From assembly GCA_964592375.1 (NCBI GenBank), contig CAZQDP010000032.1, positions 1 to 24,774 of the forward strand: DNA of 24,774 bases, in the 5' to 3' direction. The notes beneath the pieces are model-generated. The model searched no databases. It saw nothing but the letters and a program-made list of their open reading frames with translations, and had not been told where the DNA came from. Positions 8,132 to 15,386 of the stretch are shown one piece after another. A program made the position numbers and the translations under genes. Origin of the DNA: CAZQDP01 sp964592375. GTDB taxonomy: Bacteria > Bacillota > Clostridia > RUG12999. Within the stretch, counting starts at the first letter, position 1; the number at the start of each line of letters is the position of its first letter.

Positions 8132-8148
8132 GAATCATCCATTATTTT

Positions 8149-8177
8149 ATTATATATCACTTTAATAAATTGCGCAA
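8149..8177 (-). promoter_or_regulatory. Promoter of the Crp/Fnr gene
   Basis: On the minus strand TTGCGC (8177-8172), a 17-base spacer and TATAAT (8154-8149) lie just upstream of the regulator. Confidence 0.6.
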
Positions 8178-8210
8178 GATATAAATACGCTGCGAGTGAC
8201 ATTTTTATGC

Positions 8211-8249
8211 AAAAAGCGGCACTGGGTCTACCAAAGGGCCCAGCGCCGC
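8211..8249 (-). terminator. Intrinsic terminator of the pta-ackA operon
   Basis: On the minus strand an 11-base-pair stem (GCGGCGCTGGG with CCCAGTGCCGC, one G-U pair) is followed by TTTTT. The stem is perfect only in the minus-strand RNA, which fixes its direction. It lies about 130 bases after the ackA stop. Confidence 0.85.
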
Positions 8250-8378
8250 CAATTCTTTTACAATGAGAAAGCCTTTTGCACTTTTAGCAAGTCTCCAGTT
8301 TGCTATCCTGCTGTTTGAGCAAGATAAACTCTGAAAAATCATTAAAAACCCAACTCTTCCTCTTGTTGGCTACTCATT
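8250..8378 (-). other. ackA 3' untranslated region, no gene seen
   Basis: No convincing coding frame lies here. A weak stem (CCAAC/GTTGG, 8350-8369) followed by TTTTT could be an early terminator. A second hairpin (8298-8329), whose inner seven-pair stem includes a G-U pair only in the minus-strand RNA, sits between it and the strong terminator. Confidence 0.35.
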
Positions 8379-9569
8379 TTATACCAATTTTTGTGTTTCC
8401 TTTGCAATCATCAGCTCTTCATTGGTGGGTATAACCAATACGCGCACAGTTGCCGAATCCGTGCTGATATCCGCCTCTTTGCCCTTTACCTTGTTCTTTT
8501 CCTCGTCAATTACAATGCCCATAAACTCCATATTTTCAACACACATTTTGCGAATGCTTGCGGTATTTTCTCCAATGCCGGCGGTAAATACAATGGCATC
8601 GACGCCGCCCATCGCAGCAGCATAGGACGAAATGTAGTTTTTCACGCTATAGGTAAACATATTTAGCGCCAGCTTCGCATGAGGATTTCCGTTGCTTGCC
8701 GCTTCTTGCACATCACGAAAATCACTGCTCACACCGGATACACCCAGCACGCCGGAACGTTTGTTCATCAGATCGGTAACCTCATCAATGGATAGGTTTT
8801 CTTTTTCCATCAGAAACGGTACAATCTGCGGATCCACATCGCCACAGCGAGTACCCATAACAACACCAGCAAGCGGGGTAAATCCCATACTGGTATCCAA
8901 GGACTTGCCATATTTTACAGCAGTTATACTGGAACCATTGCCCAAATGTGCAGTGACAATTTTAAGCTCCTCTAAAGGCTTTCCAAGCATGGCAGCCGCA
9001 CGGCGAGCCACATACTGATGAGAAGTACCATGAAAACCGTATTTTCTGATTTTATACTTTTCGTATAATTCATATGGCAGTGCATACATATATGCATAAT
9101 CCGGTACGCTTTGGTGAAATGCCGTATCAAAAACAGCCACTTGCGGTACATTCTGCATTACTTTTTCACATGCTTCAATCCCTGTTAAATTAGCCGGATT
9201 ATGGAGAGGTGCTAAATCAAAGCACTGCCTAATGGCATCTTTGACCTGTTCATCCACCACCACAGAGCCTTTGAAAAATTCGCCGCCGTGTACAACCCGG
9301 TGCCCAATGGCGGAAATTTCCTCTAATGATGTAAGAATGCCGTATTCCTTATTCGTCATAGCGCCCAGCATAAGCTTAATGGCATCGGCATGATTTTCCA
9401 TTGTTTTTTCAATTGCGACGCTGCTCTTCCCCATGGAAGAATGCTTAATCACAGAGCCTTCATTTCCTATTCTTTCGCAAAGTCCTTTTGCCAGAACAAC
9501 ATCTTCCTCTACATTAATCAGCTGATATTTAAGAGAGGAACTGCCGGCATTGATTACCAGAACGTTCAT
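8379..9569 (-). CDS. ackA: Acetate kinase
   Basis: A full-length acetate kinase of 396 aa, converting acetyl phosphate and ADP to acetate and ATP in the cytoplasm. Family motifs are seen in order: NVLVINAGSSSLKY at the N-terminus, GHRVVHGGEFF, FDTAFHQS, KYGFHGTSHQYV, TAHLGNGSS, and VFTAGIGEN near the C-terminus. The ATG at 9569 is chosen because AGGAGG is 7 bases upstream; an extension to 9611 would run into pta and lacks conserved sequence. It begins 11 bases after the pta stop codon, so the two genes are almost certainly one operon supplying substrate-level ATP during fermentation. Confidence 0.98.
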   Translation of the reverse strand: MNVLVINAGSSSLKYQLINVEEDVVLAKGLCERIGNEGSVIKHSSMGKSSVAIEKTMENHADAIKLMLGAMTNKEYGILTSLEEISAIGHRVVHGGEFFKGSVVVDEQVKDAIRQCFDLAPLHNPANLTGIEACEKVMQNVPQVAVFDTAFHQSVPDYAYMYALPYELYEKYKIRKYGFHGTSHQYVARRAAAMLGKPLEELKIVTAHLGNGSSITAVKYGKSLDTSMGFTPLAGVVMGTRCGDVDPQIVPFLMEKENLSIDEVTDLMNKRSGVLGVSGVSSDFRDVQEAASNGNPHAKLALNMFTYSVKNYISSYAAAMGGVDAIVFTAGIGENTASIRKMCVENMEFMGIVIDEEKNKVKGKEADISTDSATVRVLVIPTNEELMIAKETQKLV

Positions 9570-9580
9570 GAACTTACCTC

Positions 9581-10582
9581 CTATTGATCCTGATTTTGAG
9601 CTTGTACACAAGTAATGGCAATGACGCCTACAATGTCCTCTGCTTTGCAGCCACGAGACAAATCGTTAATTGGCTTTGCAATGCCTTGCGTAATGGGTCC
9701 GTATGCTTCTGCCTTTGCCAGTCTTTCCGTCAGTTTATATCCAATATTGCCTGCATTGAGGTCTGGGAACACAAGTACATTTGCTTTCCCTGCCACTGCC
9801 GAGCCCGGTGCTTTTGATTTTCCAACGGACTGGCAAATGGCCGCATCAAGCTGCATTTCGCCATCGATATTCAAATCCGGACGTTTTTCCTTGGCAAGTC
9901 TTGTCGCCTCGACCACTTTATCCACAAGCGGGTTTTTCGCACTGCCGTATGTAGAATACGACAACATGGCAACATTTGGCTCTGCGCCAATGATATCCTT
10001 AAAGGTTTTCGCAGAGGAAATAGCGATTTCTGAAAGCTGATCCGCATCCGGATTTTCATTCAGTCCGCTATCTGCATATACAAATATGCCGTTATGTCCA
10101 AATTCGCAGTTGGGTACGCACATGATAAAAAATGCAGATACCAGCTTTGTGCCCGGTGCGGTTTTGAGCACCTGCAATGCAGAACGCATGACATTGGATG
10201 TGGAATTAATTGCTCCTGCAACCATTCCATCTGCCACGCCTTTTTTTACCAGCATGCAACCAAAATATAGGGTGTTCTCCATGGTCTTTTTTGCAGCGTC
10301 CATTTCCACGCCTTTTGCTTTTCTCATTTCATAAAATGTATCAGCATAATCCCCAAGTCTTTCATCCGTTATGGGATTTATAATAGTGGCCTTGGAAATA
10401 TCCAAGCCTGCTGCCATTTCTTTGATTTTCGCTTCATCTCCCAGAAGGATGATATTTGCAATTCCTTCTTTAAGAGCAATAGATGCCGCTGTGATATTGC
10501 GTATTTCTTCGCCTTCGGCCAAAACAATGGTCTTTATATCCGATTTGGCACGCGCTTTGATTTGATCAATAAATGCGCTCAT
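9581..10582 (-). CDS. pta: Phosphate acetyltransferase (short clostridial type)
   Basis: A 333-aa phosphotransacetylase converting acetyl-CoA and phosphate to acetyl phosphate and CoA. It contains only the PTA_PTB domain, as in clostridial and Bacillus enzymes, without the N-terminal domains of the long enterobacterial form. Recognisable segments include IVLAEGEEIRNITAA, GMVAGAINSTSNVMRSALQ, DSGLNENPDADQLSEIA, MLSYSTYGSAKNP, DGEMQLDAAI, NVLVFPDLNAGNIGYK and the C-terminal KPINDLSRGC. The ATG at 10582 is chosen because GGAGGTGA lies 8 bases upstream; the open frame reaches a TTG at 10600 that overlaps this site. Directly followed by ackA. Confidence 0.97.
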   Translation of the reverse strand: MSAFIDQIKARAKSDIKTIVLAEGEEIRNITAASIALKEGIANIILLGDEAKIKEMAAGLDISKATIINPITDERLGDYADTFYEMRKAKGVEMDAAKKTMENTLYFGCMLVKKGVADGMVAGAINSTSNVMRSALQVLKTAPGTKLVSAFFIMCVPNCEFGHNGIFVYADSGLNENPDADQLSEIAISSAKTFKDIIGAEPNVAMLSYSTYGSAKNPLVDKVVEATRLAKEKRPDLNIDGEMQLDAAICQSVGKSKAPGSAVAGKANVLVFPDLNAGNIGYKLTERLAKAEAYGPITQGIAKPINDLSRGCKAEDIVGVIAITCVQAQNQDQ

Positions 10583-10617
10583 CGTATCGTTCACCTCCAA
10601 ATGTTTTTTACGTATAT

Positions 10618-10646
10618 ATTATACAACAAAATAAAATTGTATACAA
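10618..10646 (-). promoter_or_regulatory. Promoter of pta-ackA
   Basis: On the minus strand TTGTAT (10646-10641), a 17-base spacer and TATAAT (10623-10618). The -35 box is embedded in a perfect 12-base palindrome. Confidence 0.65.
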
Positions 10647-10647
10647 T
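10636..10647. promoter_or_regulatory. Palindrome ATTGTATACAAT overlapping the pta -35 box
   Basis: A perfect 12-base palindrome of the TNGTATACNA kind bound by several GntR-family (FCD subgroup) regulators. Its overlap with the -35 box suggests an operator. The cognate regulator is not visible in this window. Confidence 0.35.
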
Positions 10648-10665
10648 ATGAAATTACATTTTTTT

Positions 10666-10694
10666 TTGCATTTTGAAAAAATTTGTGTTATTAT
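10666..10694 (+). promoter_or_regulatory. Candidate promoter of tmcAL
   Basis: TTGCAT (10666-10671), a 17-base spacer and TATTAT (10689-10694) lie about 105 bases before the start codon. The whole divergent intergenic region is very A/T-rich, so other choices are possible. An 8-base inverted repeat (TTTGTTTA at 10725-10732, TAAACAAA at 10743-10750) lies in the leader. Confidence 0.4.
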
Positions 10695-10798
10695 ATACAT
10701 AAAATAAGAATTATGCAAAGAATATTTGTTTACTTTATGTTATAAACAAACATCATTATGATTGTTATGAACATTTTTTTGCGAGAAAGGGGTGCAAA

Positions 10799-12001
10799 AT
10801 GAAAGTCACGGCCATGATAGCCGAATACAATCCGTTTCATAACGGCCATTTATATCACGCAACCAAGGCACGAGAGTGCACCGGTGCCGAAGCGGTCATT
10901 TGCGTATTGAGCGGTCCCTTTGTGCAGAGGGGCGATATTGCAATAGCCGATAAATGGGCAAGGGCAAAATGTGCACTCGCCTGCGGCTGTGATTTGGTAG
11001 TGGAACTTCCTTTTTGCTTCTGCGCCCAAAGCAGTGAATATTTTGCATGCGGATCCATTTTGCTTATTGCTGCAATGAAGGTGGCCTCTTCTGTTTTTTT
11101 CGGTAGTGAGGATGGGGATATCTCTTCCTTAGAGCATGCAGCTGCTATCCTTCTGCAGGAACGAAAGGATGGCGGCAGTGCCATTCGGCAGCATATGGAC
11201 GAGGGCATGAGCTACCCTGCGGCTCGCCAAAGGGCACTTGGACTTGAGGTACTAAAAGGTGCTAATAACATTTTAGGGACGGAATATATCAAAGCGATCA
11301 AGCAATATGCACCTCATCTTGAGCCCATTACCATCAAGCGAGAGGGGAATGCATATAATAGCACAAAAACCACCGGTGGATTTATCAGTGCCACTGCCGC
11401 AAGGCAACTAATTTTTAGCCATGGCATGCAGGCGGTGGCAGAGCATATTCCCCCTGCCGTCTTGGATGTGCTCATGCAGGAATGCACCCTTGGCAAGGCA
11501 CCTGTTTCCTTAAAGCCTTTAGACAATTATCTGCTTGGCCTCATTCGCCAAAGAGGGCCGGAATATGTGCAGAAATTAGCCTATGTAAGTGAGGGGCTGG
11601 AAAATCGAATATGTAAAGCTGCCTCCTTGTGTAGCGACCTTCCTTCCATGATAGCTCAGGTGAAAACACGTCGATATACATATACTCGCCTTGCACGAAT
11701 ATTCATCAGTGCGGCTATGGGCTTTACAGCACAGGACTTGGCTCTTTTTGCAACAAGAGGGCCGGCATATTTGCGAGTGCTGGGCGCCAATGCCACCGGG
11801 CGGAAACTGCTCCGTAGTATTACTTCTGTAGCAGATTTGCCGGTCATTACAAAAACAGCTGCGTTTTTGCCGAAGGACGATTACACTTCCAAAATGCTGG
11901 CTCTTGATTTTTTGGCACAAGATATGTATGCCCTGTGCTACCCAAGTGCATCCCAAAGAGGCGGCAAAAAAGATTTGACAACCAGTCCCATCATGGTGTA
12001 G
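10799..12001 (+). CDS. tmcAL: tRNA(Met) cytidine acetate ligase TmcAL (YlbM)
   Basis: A 400-aa nucleotidyltransferase-fold enzyme that activates acetate with ATP and acetylates cytidine 34 of elongator tRNA-Met. The diagnostic N-terminal HIGH-like motif EYNPFHNGH is at residues 9-17, followed by LSGPFVQRGD. Further family segments are VELPF at about 70, GTEYIKAIK at about 160 and FISATAARQLI at about 200. Length compares with about 415 aa in Bacillus subtilis. The start has AAAGGGGTG 4 bases upstream. It is divergent from pta-ackA and first of a likely plus-strand operon; the next gene begins 39 bases after the stop. Confidence 0.93.
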   Translation: MKVTAMIAEYNPFHNGHLYHATKARECTGAEAVICVLSGPFVQRGDIAIADKWARAKCALACGCDLVVELPFCFCAQSSEYFACGSILLIAAMKVASSVFFGSEDGDISSLEHAAAILLQERKDGGSAIRQHMDEGMSYPAARQRALGLEVLKGANNILGTEYIKAIKQYAPHLEPITIKREGNAYNSTKTTGGFISATAARQLIFSHGMQAVAEHIPPAVLDVLMQECTLGKAPVSLKPLDNYLLGLIRQRGPEYVQKLAYVSEGLENRICKAASLCSDLPSMIAQVKTRRYTYTRLARIFISAAMGFTAQDLALFATRGPAYLRVLGANATGRKLLRSITSVADLPVITKTAAFLPKDDYTSKMLALDFLAQDMYALCYPSASQRGGKKDLTTSPIMV

Positions 12002-12040
12002 AATATATTGAAATGATTTAAAATATGAGGAGTGTACAAA

Positions 12041-12787
12041 ATGAAATGTATTCTTTTAGCAGCCGGTTATGCTACCAGACTTTACCCTCTGACGGAAAAT
12101 AAACCCAAGGCACTTTTAGATGTTGCCGGAAAGCTCATGATTGACAGAATAATGGAGAAAATATTAGAAATTTCTGCTGTTGATGAAGTCATTGTTGTTA
12201 CAAACGAAAGGTTTTATGAGCAGTTTAGCAACTGGGCAGGTACCTATGCTTGCCCCGTGCCCATCAAGGTGTTAAATGACCATACCACTTCTAACGATAA
12301 CCGTTTGGGCGCCATTGCAGATATTACGTTTGTGATGGATAGCTGTCATATTACCGATGAAATCTTCGTGCTTGCCAGTGATAATTTATTCGATTTTAAT
12401 TTATCGGATATGTACAATATGTATCAAAAAAAGCAGGGTGACTGCGTATGCGCCCGTGAGGTTGCGGATATGGATACACTCAGAAGAGTGGGTGTGGCAG
12501 AGATTGACTCTGTGGGTAGGGTTCTTTCTTTTGTAGAAAAGCCTGCCGAGCCGAAAAGCAATCTTGCGGTCATCGCGGCATATATGTACCGCAAAGAAAC
12601 CCTTGCAAAAATAAGGCAATACATAGCGGAGGGCAATAATCCCGATGCACCGGGCAATCTCATTCCATGGCTCATTACCAAAACAGATGTCTATGCCTAT
12701 ACCTTTCAAGGTGTTTGGTTTGATGTGGGTACCCATGAGAGCTATCAAGAGGTAATTGAATTATACAAAGAGCGGGAAAGCGTATGA
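12041..12787 (+). CDS. Sugar-phosphate nucleotidyltransferase family protein
   Basis: A 248-aa protein of the NTP_transferase (RmlA/GlmU-N) superfamily. The nucleotide-binding motif AAGYATRLYPLTENKPKALL opens the protein; the metal-binding aspartate lies in VLASDNLFDF near residue 115, and FVEKPAEP lies near 170. There is no left-handed beta-helix, so it is a stand-alone transferase making an NDP- or CDP-activated sugar or alcohol; the substrate is not readable from sequence. The ATG at 12041 is chosen because GAGGAG is 8 bases upstream; an in-frame GTG at 12032 overlaps that site. It lies between tmcAL and ahcY on the same strand with short gaps, suggesting co-transcription. Confidence 0.85.
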   Translation: MKCILLAAGYATRLYPLTENKPKALLDVAGKLMIDRIMEKILEISAVDEVIVVTNERFYEQFSNWAGTYACPVPIKVLNDHTTSNDNRLGAIADITFVMDSCHITDEIFVLASDNLFDFNLSDMYNMYQKKQGDCVCAREVADMDTLRRVGVAEIDSVGRVLSFVEKPAEPKSNLAVIAAYMYRKETLAKIRQYIAEGNNPDAPGNLIPWLITKTDVYAYTFQGVWFDVGTHESYQEVIELYKERESV

Positions 12788-12848
12788 TAGCTGCCATGCA
12801 TAACGCGGGTAGTTTATGCAAGCGGCAAAGCGGAAAGGACGATAAAAA

Positions 12849-14099
12849 ATGCAAAGCATCATAAAGGATATTGCGCTTGCAGATGCGGGCATTGTAAAAA
12901 TTGAGTGGGCACGAAAAAATATGCCCATTTTGGCTCACATTGAGAAGGATTTTATTCAAAATCGTGTTTTTAAAGGGCAAACCATTTTGGTTTGCGTACA
13001 CATAGAAGCCAAAACTGCACGTCTTGTATGCCTATTGCGAGATAGTGGTGCTCATGTTGTGGTTTGTGGCTGTAATCCCCTATCCACGCAGGATGATGTA
13101 GCAGCAGGGCTTGCCATCCAAGATGGCATTACTGTATATGCTCACTATGGAGCCAGCGAAGAGGAGTATTTTGCGTATATTCACAAGGCGCTGGATATGA
13201 AACCTTCTATCATTATTGACGATGGGGGCGATGTGGTACACACTGTTCATACCAAGCGTCCTGAGCTTACCAGCAGTATATACGGCGGTTGCGAGGAAAC
13301 CACCACAGGCGTTGTTCGCTTAAAAGCAATGGCAAAGGAAGGCGCATTATCCTTCCCCATGATTTCGGTCAACGATGCTTATTGCAAGTATTTGTTTGAT
13401 AATCGTTACGGCACGGGTCAGTCTGTTTGGGATGGCATTAACCGCACCACCAATTTGATTGTCTGCGGTAAAAATGTGGTCATTGCCGGATATGGCTGGT
13501 GTGGAAAGGGCTGTGCAATGCGTGCCAAAGGGCTTGGCGCACATGTGATTGTGTGCGAGGTGAATCCCATCAAGTCTATCGAGGCTATTATGGATGGATT
13601 TACGGTCATGCCAATGGATGAGGCCTGCGCTTTGGGTGATATTTTTGTCACGTTAACCGGCTGTCGCGATGTGATCGTGGGACGGCATTTTGCCAAAATG
13701 AAGGATGGCGCCATTCTTGCCAATGCCGGGCATTTTGACGTAGAAATCTGCATTCCTCATCTTGAGCAGATGGCGGAGAAAATCAGTGAAGTACGCACCA
13801 ATATTACCGCATATACTTTTTATGACGGGAAGAATATCAATCTGCTTGCGAAGGGTCGCCTCGTTAACCTTGCCGCGGGCGATGGTCACCCGGCTGAAAT
13901 CATGGATATGAGCTTTGCCGTGCAAGCACTGTGTGCAAAGTATATGCTAGATGCGCATATGAGCCTTGAAAATAAAGTCTATGATGTACCTGCTTCTATT
14001 GATCAATATGTAGCAACAATCAAACTTTCTTCCATGCAAATTCAAATTGATGCGCTCACTTTGGAGCAGCAAGCCTATATCAGCAGTTGGGATCATTGA
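12849..14099 (+). CDS. ahcY: Adenosylhomocysteinase (S-adenosylhomocysteine hydrolase)
   Basis: A 416-aa NAD-dependent hydrolase splitting S-adenosylhomocysteine into adenosine and homocysteine, which removes the inhibitory product of SAM methylations. Conserved parts in order: DDGGDVVH and EETTTGV (substrate-binding Asp and Glu), VNDAYCKYLFDNRYGTG (catalytic Lys and Asp), the NAD-binding VIAGYGWCGKGCAMRAKGLGA, and the C-terminal GHPAEIMDMSFAVQAL. This is the short archaeal/Thermotoga-like form, lacking the insertion of the long eukaryotic/proteobacterial form. The start follows GGAAAGGA by about 9 bases. Many Firmicutes use MtnN plus LuxS instead, so this enzyme is informative about the host's methyl cycle. 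Confidence 0.96.
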   Translation: MQSIIKDIALADAGIVKIEWARKNMPILAHIEKDFIQNRVFKGQTILVCVHIEAKTARLVCLLRDSGAHVVVCGCNPLSTQDDVAAGLAIQDGITVYAHYGASEEEYFAYIHKALDMKPSIIIDDGGDVVHTVHTKRPELTSSIYGGCEETTTGVVRLKAMAKEGALSFPMISVNDAYCKYLFDNRYGTGQSVWDGINRTTNLIVCGKNVVIAGYGWCGKGCAMRAKGLGAHVIVCEVNPIKSIEAIMDGFTVMPMDEACALGDIFVTLTGCRDVIVGRHFAKMKDGAILANAGHFDVEICIPHLEQMAEKISEVRTNITAYTFYDGKNINLLAKGRLVNLAAGDGHPAEIMDMSFAVQALCAKYMLDAHMSLENKVYDVPASIDQYVATIKLSSMQIQIDALTLEQQAYISSWDH

Positions 14100-14123
14100 G
14101 AAAGCAAATAAAAGGAAAGTTGT

Positions 14124-15386
14124 GTGTTGAAAATGAAACGAATCCAATTATTATTTGTCCTCTTCTTTTTTGCAATTCAAGCCTTTAGCATTTTTCCCAT
14201 TTCCCAGCCGCTCACTGTGTGTGCAGAATTGCCCGGTATTGTATATCGGGATGATTTTGAACGTTTTGTACCGGGGGATGTGCAGGCTCCTTGGTCGAAT
14301 GTATCAACGGATAAAACCATCTGCAAGGCTACCATCGCAGATGACCCTGTCGTCGGCGGCACTCGTGGCAAGGTGCTTAGAATTGAAAATCTGCCCTCCA
14401 CGGTTACGCCTGCTCCCAATTTATATGCCGTGGTAAAGCTTGCAACAGGCACTTTTGCAGACCAAAGTGGTGTTTTTATTACAGAATATGATTCTTATGT
14501 GGAAAATAGCAAGGATGTGGCTTTCCAGTTATACAGCCGTGAGGTTGATTGGCCTTATGCCGCAGGGATCATGTATAATGCAATCGGTCAGTTTTCTCCG
14601 ATCGTATCGGTAGGCACTCCCTTTCCTACTCCCTTACCCGTGGATATTAATCGTTCCACCAATATTGGTTCTTGGCATAAGGTGATTATTGAAACGGATG
14701 TCCCAAATCAGCGTTATCGTTATTCGCTTAATTATGGCAGAAAAAGCGACTGGATTGGGTTTAGACCGGATACAACCGCCCCCATCTATTTGCACCAGAA
14801 CATTTGCTCTGTTTCATTTGCAACAGGCAATAACACGCAACCGGGAACAGTATATGTGGATAATCTATTGATTTACAATCCTGCAGTTTACACCTATGCG
14901 ACACCTTCTATGGAAAGCCCTGCAAAAACCTTTTATCATGAGGATTTTCAGAATGGGGATACCTCACGGTGGATTAACAACATTACTTGCACCCAAGAAG
15001 CGGAAAACTTTTTCTTGCGGTATACCAAAGCAAGTCAGTCTTCAGCACTTTCCTACATATCCTTATTTGATGCATCGCGGCCATCTTATTACAATGCTTC
15101 CAAGGTACAATTTACCTCGGATTTTCGCATATCAGCCGATACGGCTTCCGATGCCGGCGTAGCACTTACCCTTACCAAGCATACCTCACCTGCTACGGAC
15201 GGTATTTCCATTGGGATCACACCAAACGGTCTGCAGTACTCACAAAGCAGTGCATATCATGCAATTGCAGATACTGCCATTACAAAGGATGTATGGCACA
15301 GACTCAAAATAATTTACAACATCTATTTGTCTCAGTACGATATTTATTTAGATGGTGTTTTGAAAAAACCGTTGATGGATGGATGA
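14124..15386 (+). CDS. Secreted multidomain protein, N-terminal part (frameshifted; continues at 15368)
   Basis: The frame gives 420 residues, starting at a GTG preceded by AAGGA at good spacing; an ATG at 14133 is the alternative. Residues 4-36 form a signal peptide with cleavage after about VCA. Two laminin-G-like or concanavalin-like jelly-roll modules follow, each opening with a DDFE or HEDFQNGD type strand (about 40-250 and 265-415). The second module is broken: its final strands (DIYLDGVLKK) end in PLMDG and TGA, while the natural continuation (TVDGWMSAP, then FKIDNL) lies in another frame after an A6 run at 15363-15368. Joined, the product would be about 1121 aa. The gene begins 24 bases after ahcY with no visible terminator between. 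Confidence 0.75.
   Translation: MLKMKRIQLLFVLFFFAIQAFSIFPISQPLTVCAELPGIVYRDDFERFVPGDVQAPWSNVSTDKTICKATIADDPVVGGTRGKVLRIENLPSTVTPAPNLYAVVKLATGTFADQSGVFITEYDSYVENSKDVAFQLYSREVDWPYAAGIMYNAIGQFSPIVSVGTPFPTPLPVDINRSTNIGSWHKVIIETDVPNQRYRYSLNYGRKSDWIGFRPDTTAPIYLHQNICSVSFATGNNTQPGTVYVDNLLIYNPAVYTYATPSMESPAKTFYHEDFQNGDTSRWINNITCTQEAENFFLRYTKASQSSALSYISLFDASRPSYYNASKVQFTSDFRISADTASDAGVALTLTKHTSPATDGISIGITPNGLQYSQSSAYHAIADTAITKDVWHRLKIIYNIYLSQYDIYLDGVLKKPLMDG
15363..15368 (+). other. Frameshift site in an A6 run
   Basis: The upstream frame reads TTG AAA AAA CCG, and the downstream frame resumes as ACC GTT GAT, so one additional A, or a -1 slip, restores a continuous jelly-roll domain. A sequencing or assembly error, a real mutation, or slippage are all possible. 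Confidence 0.8.

Noticed and set aside
8350..8369. Primary terminator directly after ackA
   Set aside because: The stem is only five base pairs; the stronger hairpin with U-run at 8211-8249 is a better candidate, so this was kept only as a note in the 3' untranslated region.
12788..12848. Possible SAH or SAM riboswitch upstream of ahcY
   Set aside because: The spacer is 61 bases, partly in an overlapping small frame, and I could not find a riboswitch-like core or an expression platform.
14155..14436. Alternative frames inside the large secreted protein genes and on their opposite strands
   Set aside because: They lie entirely within clearly coding sequence, lack ribosome binding sites and show no domain features.
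15293..15367. ATG at 15293 as an independent start for the second half of the C25-like protein
   Set aside because: An AAAGGA precedes it by chance within coding sequence. The first 25 residues in that frame are not domain-like, while the other frame continues the jelly roll up to the A6 run.
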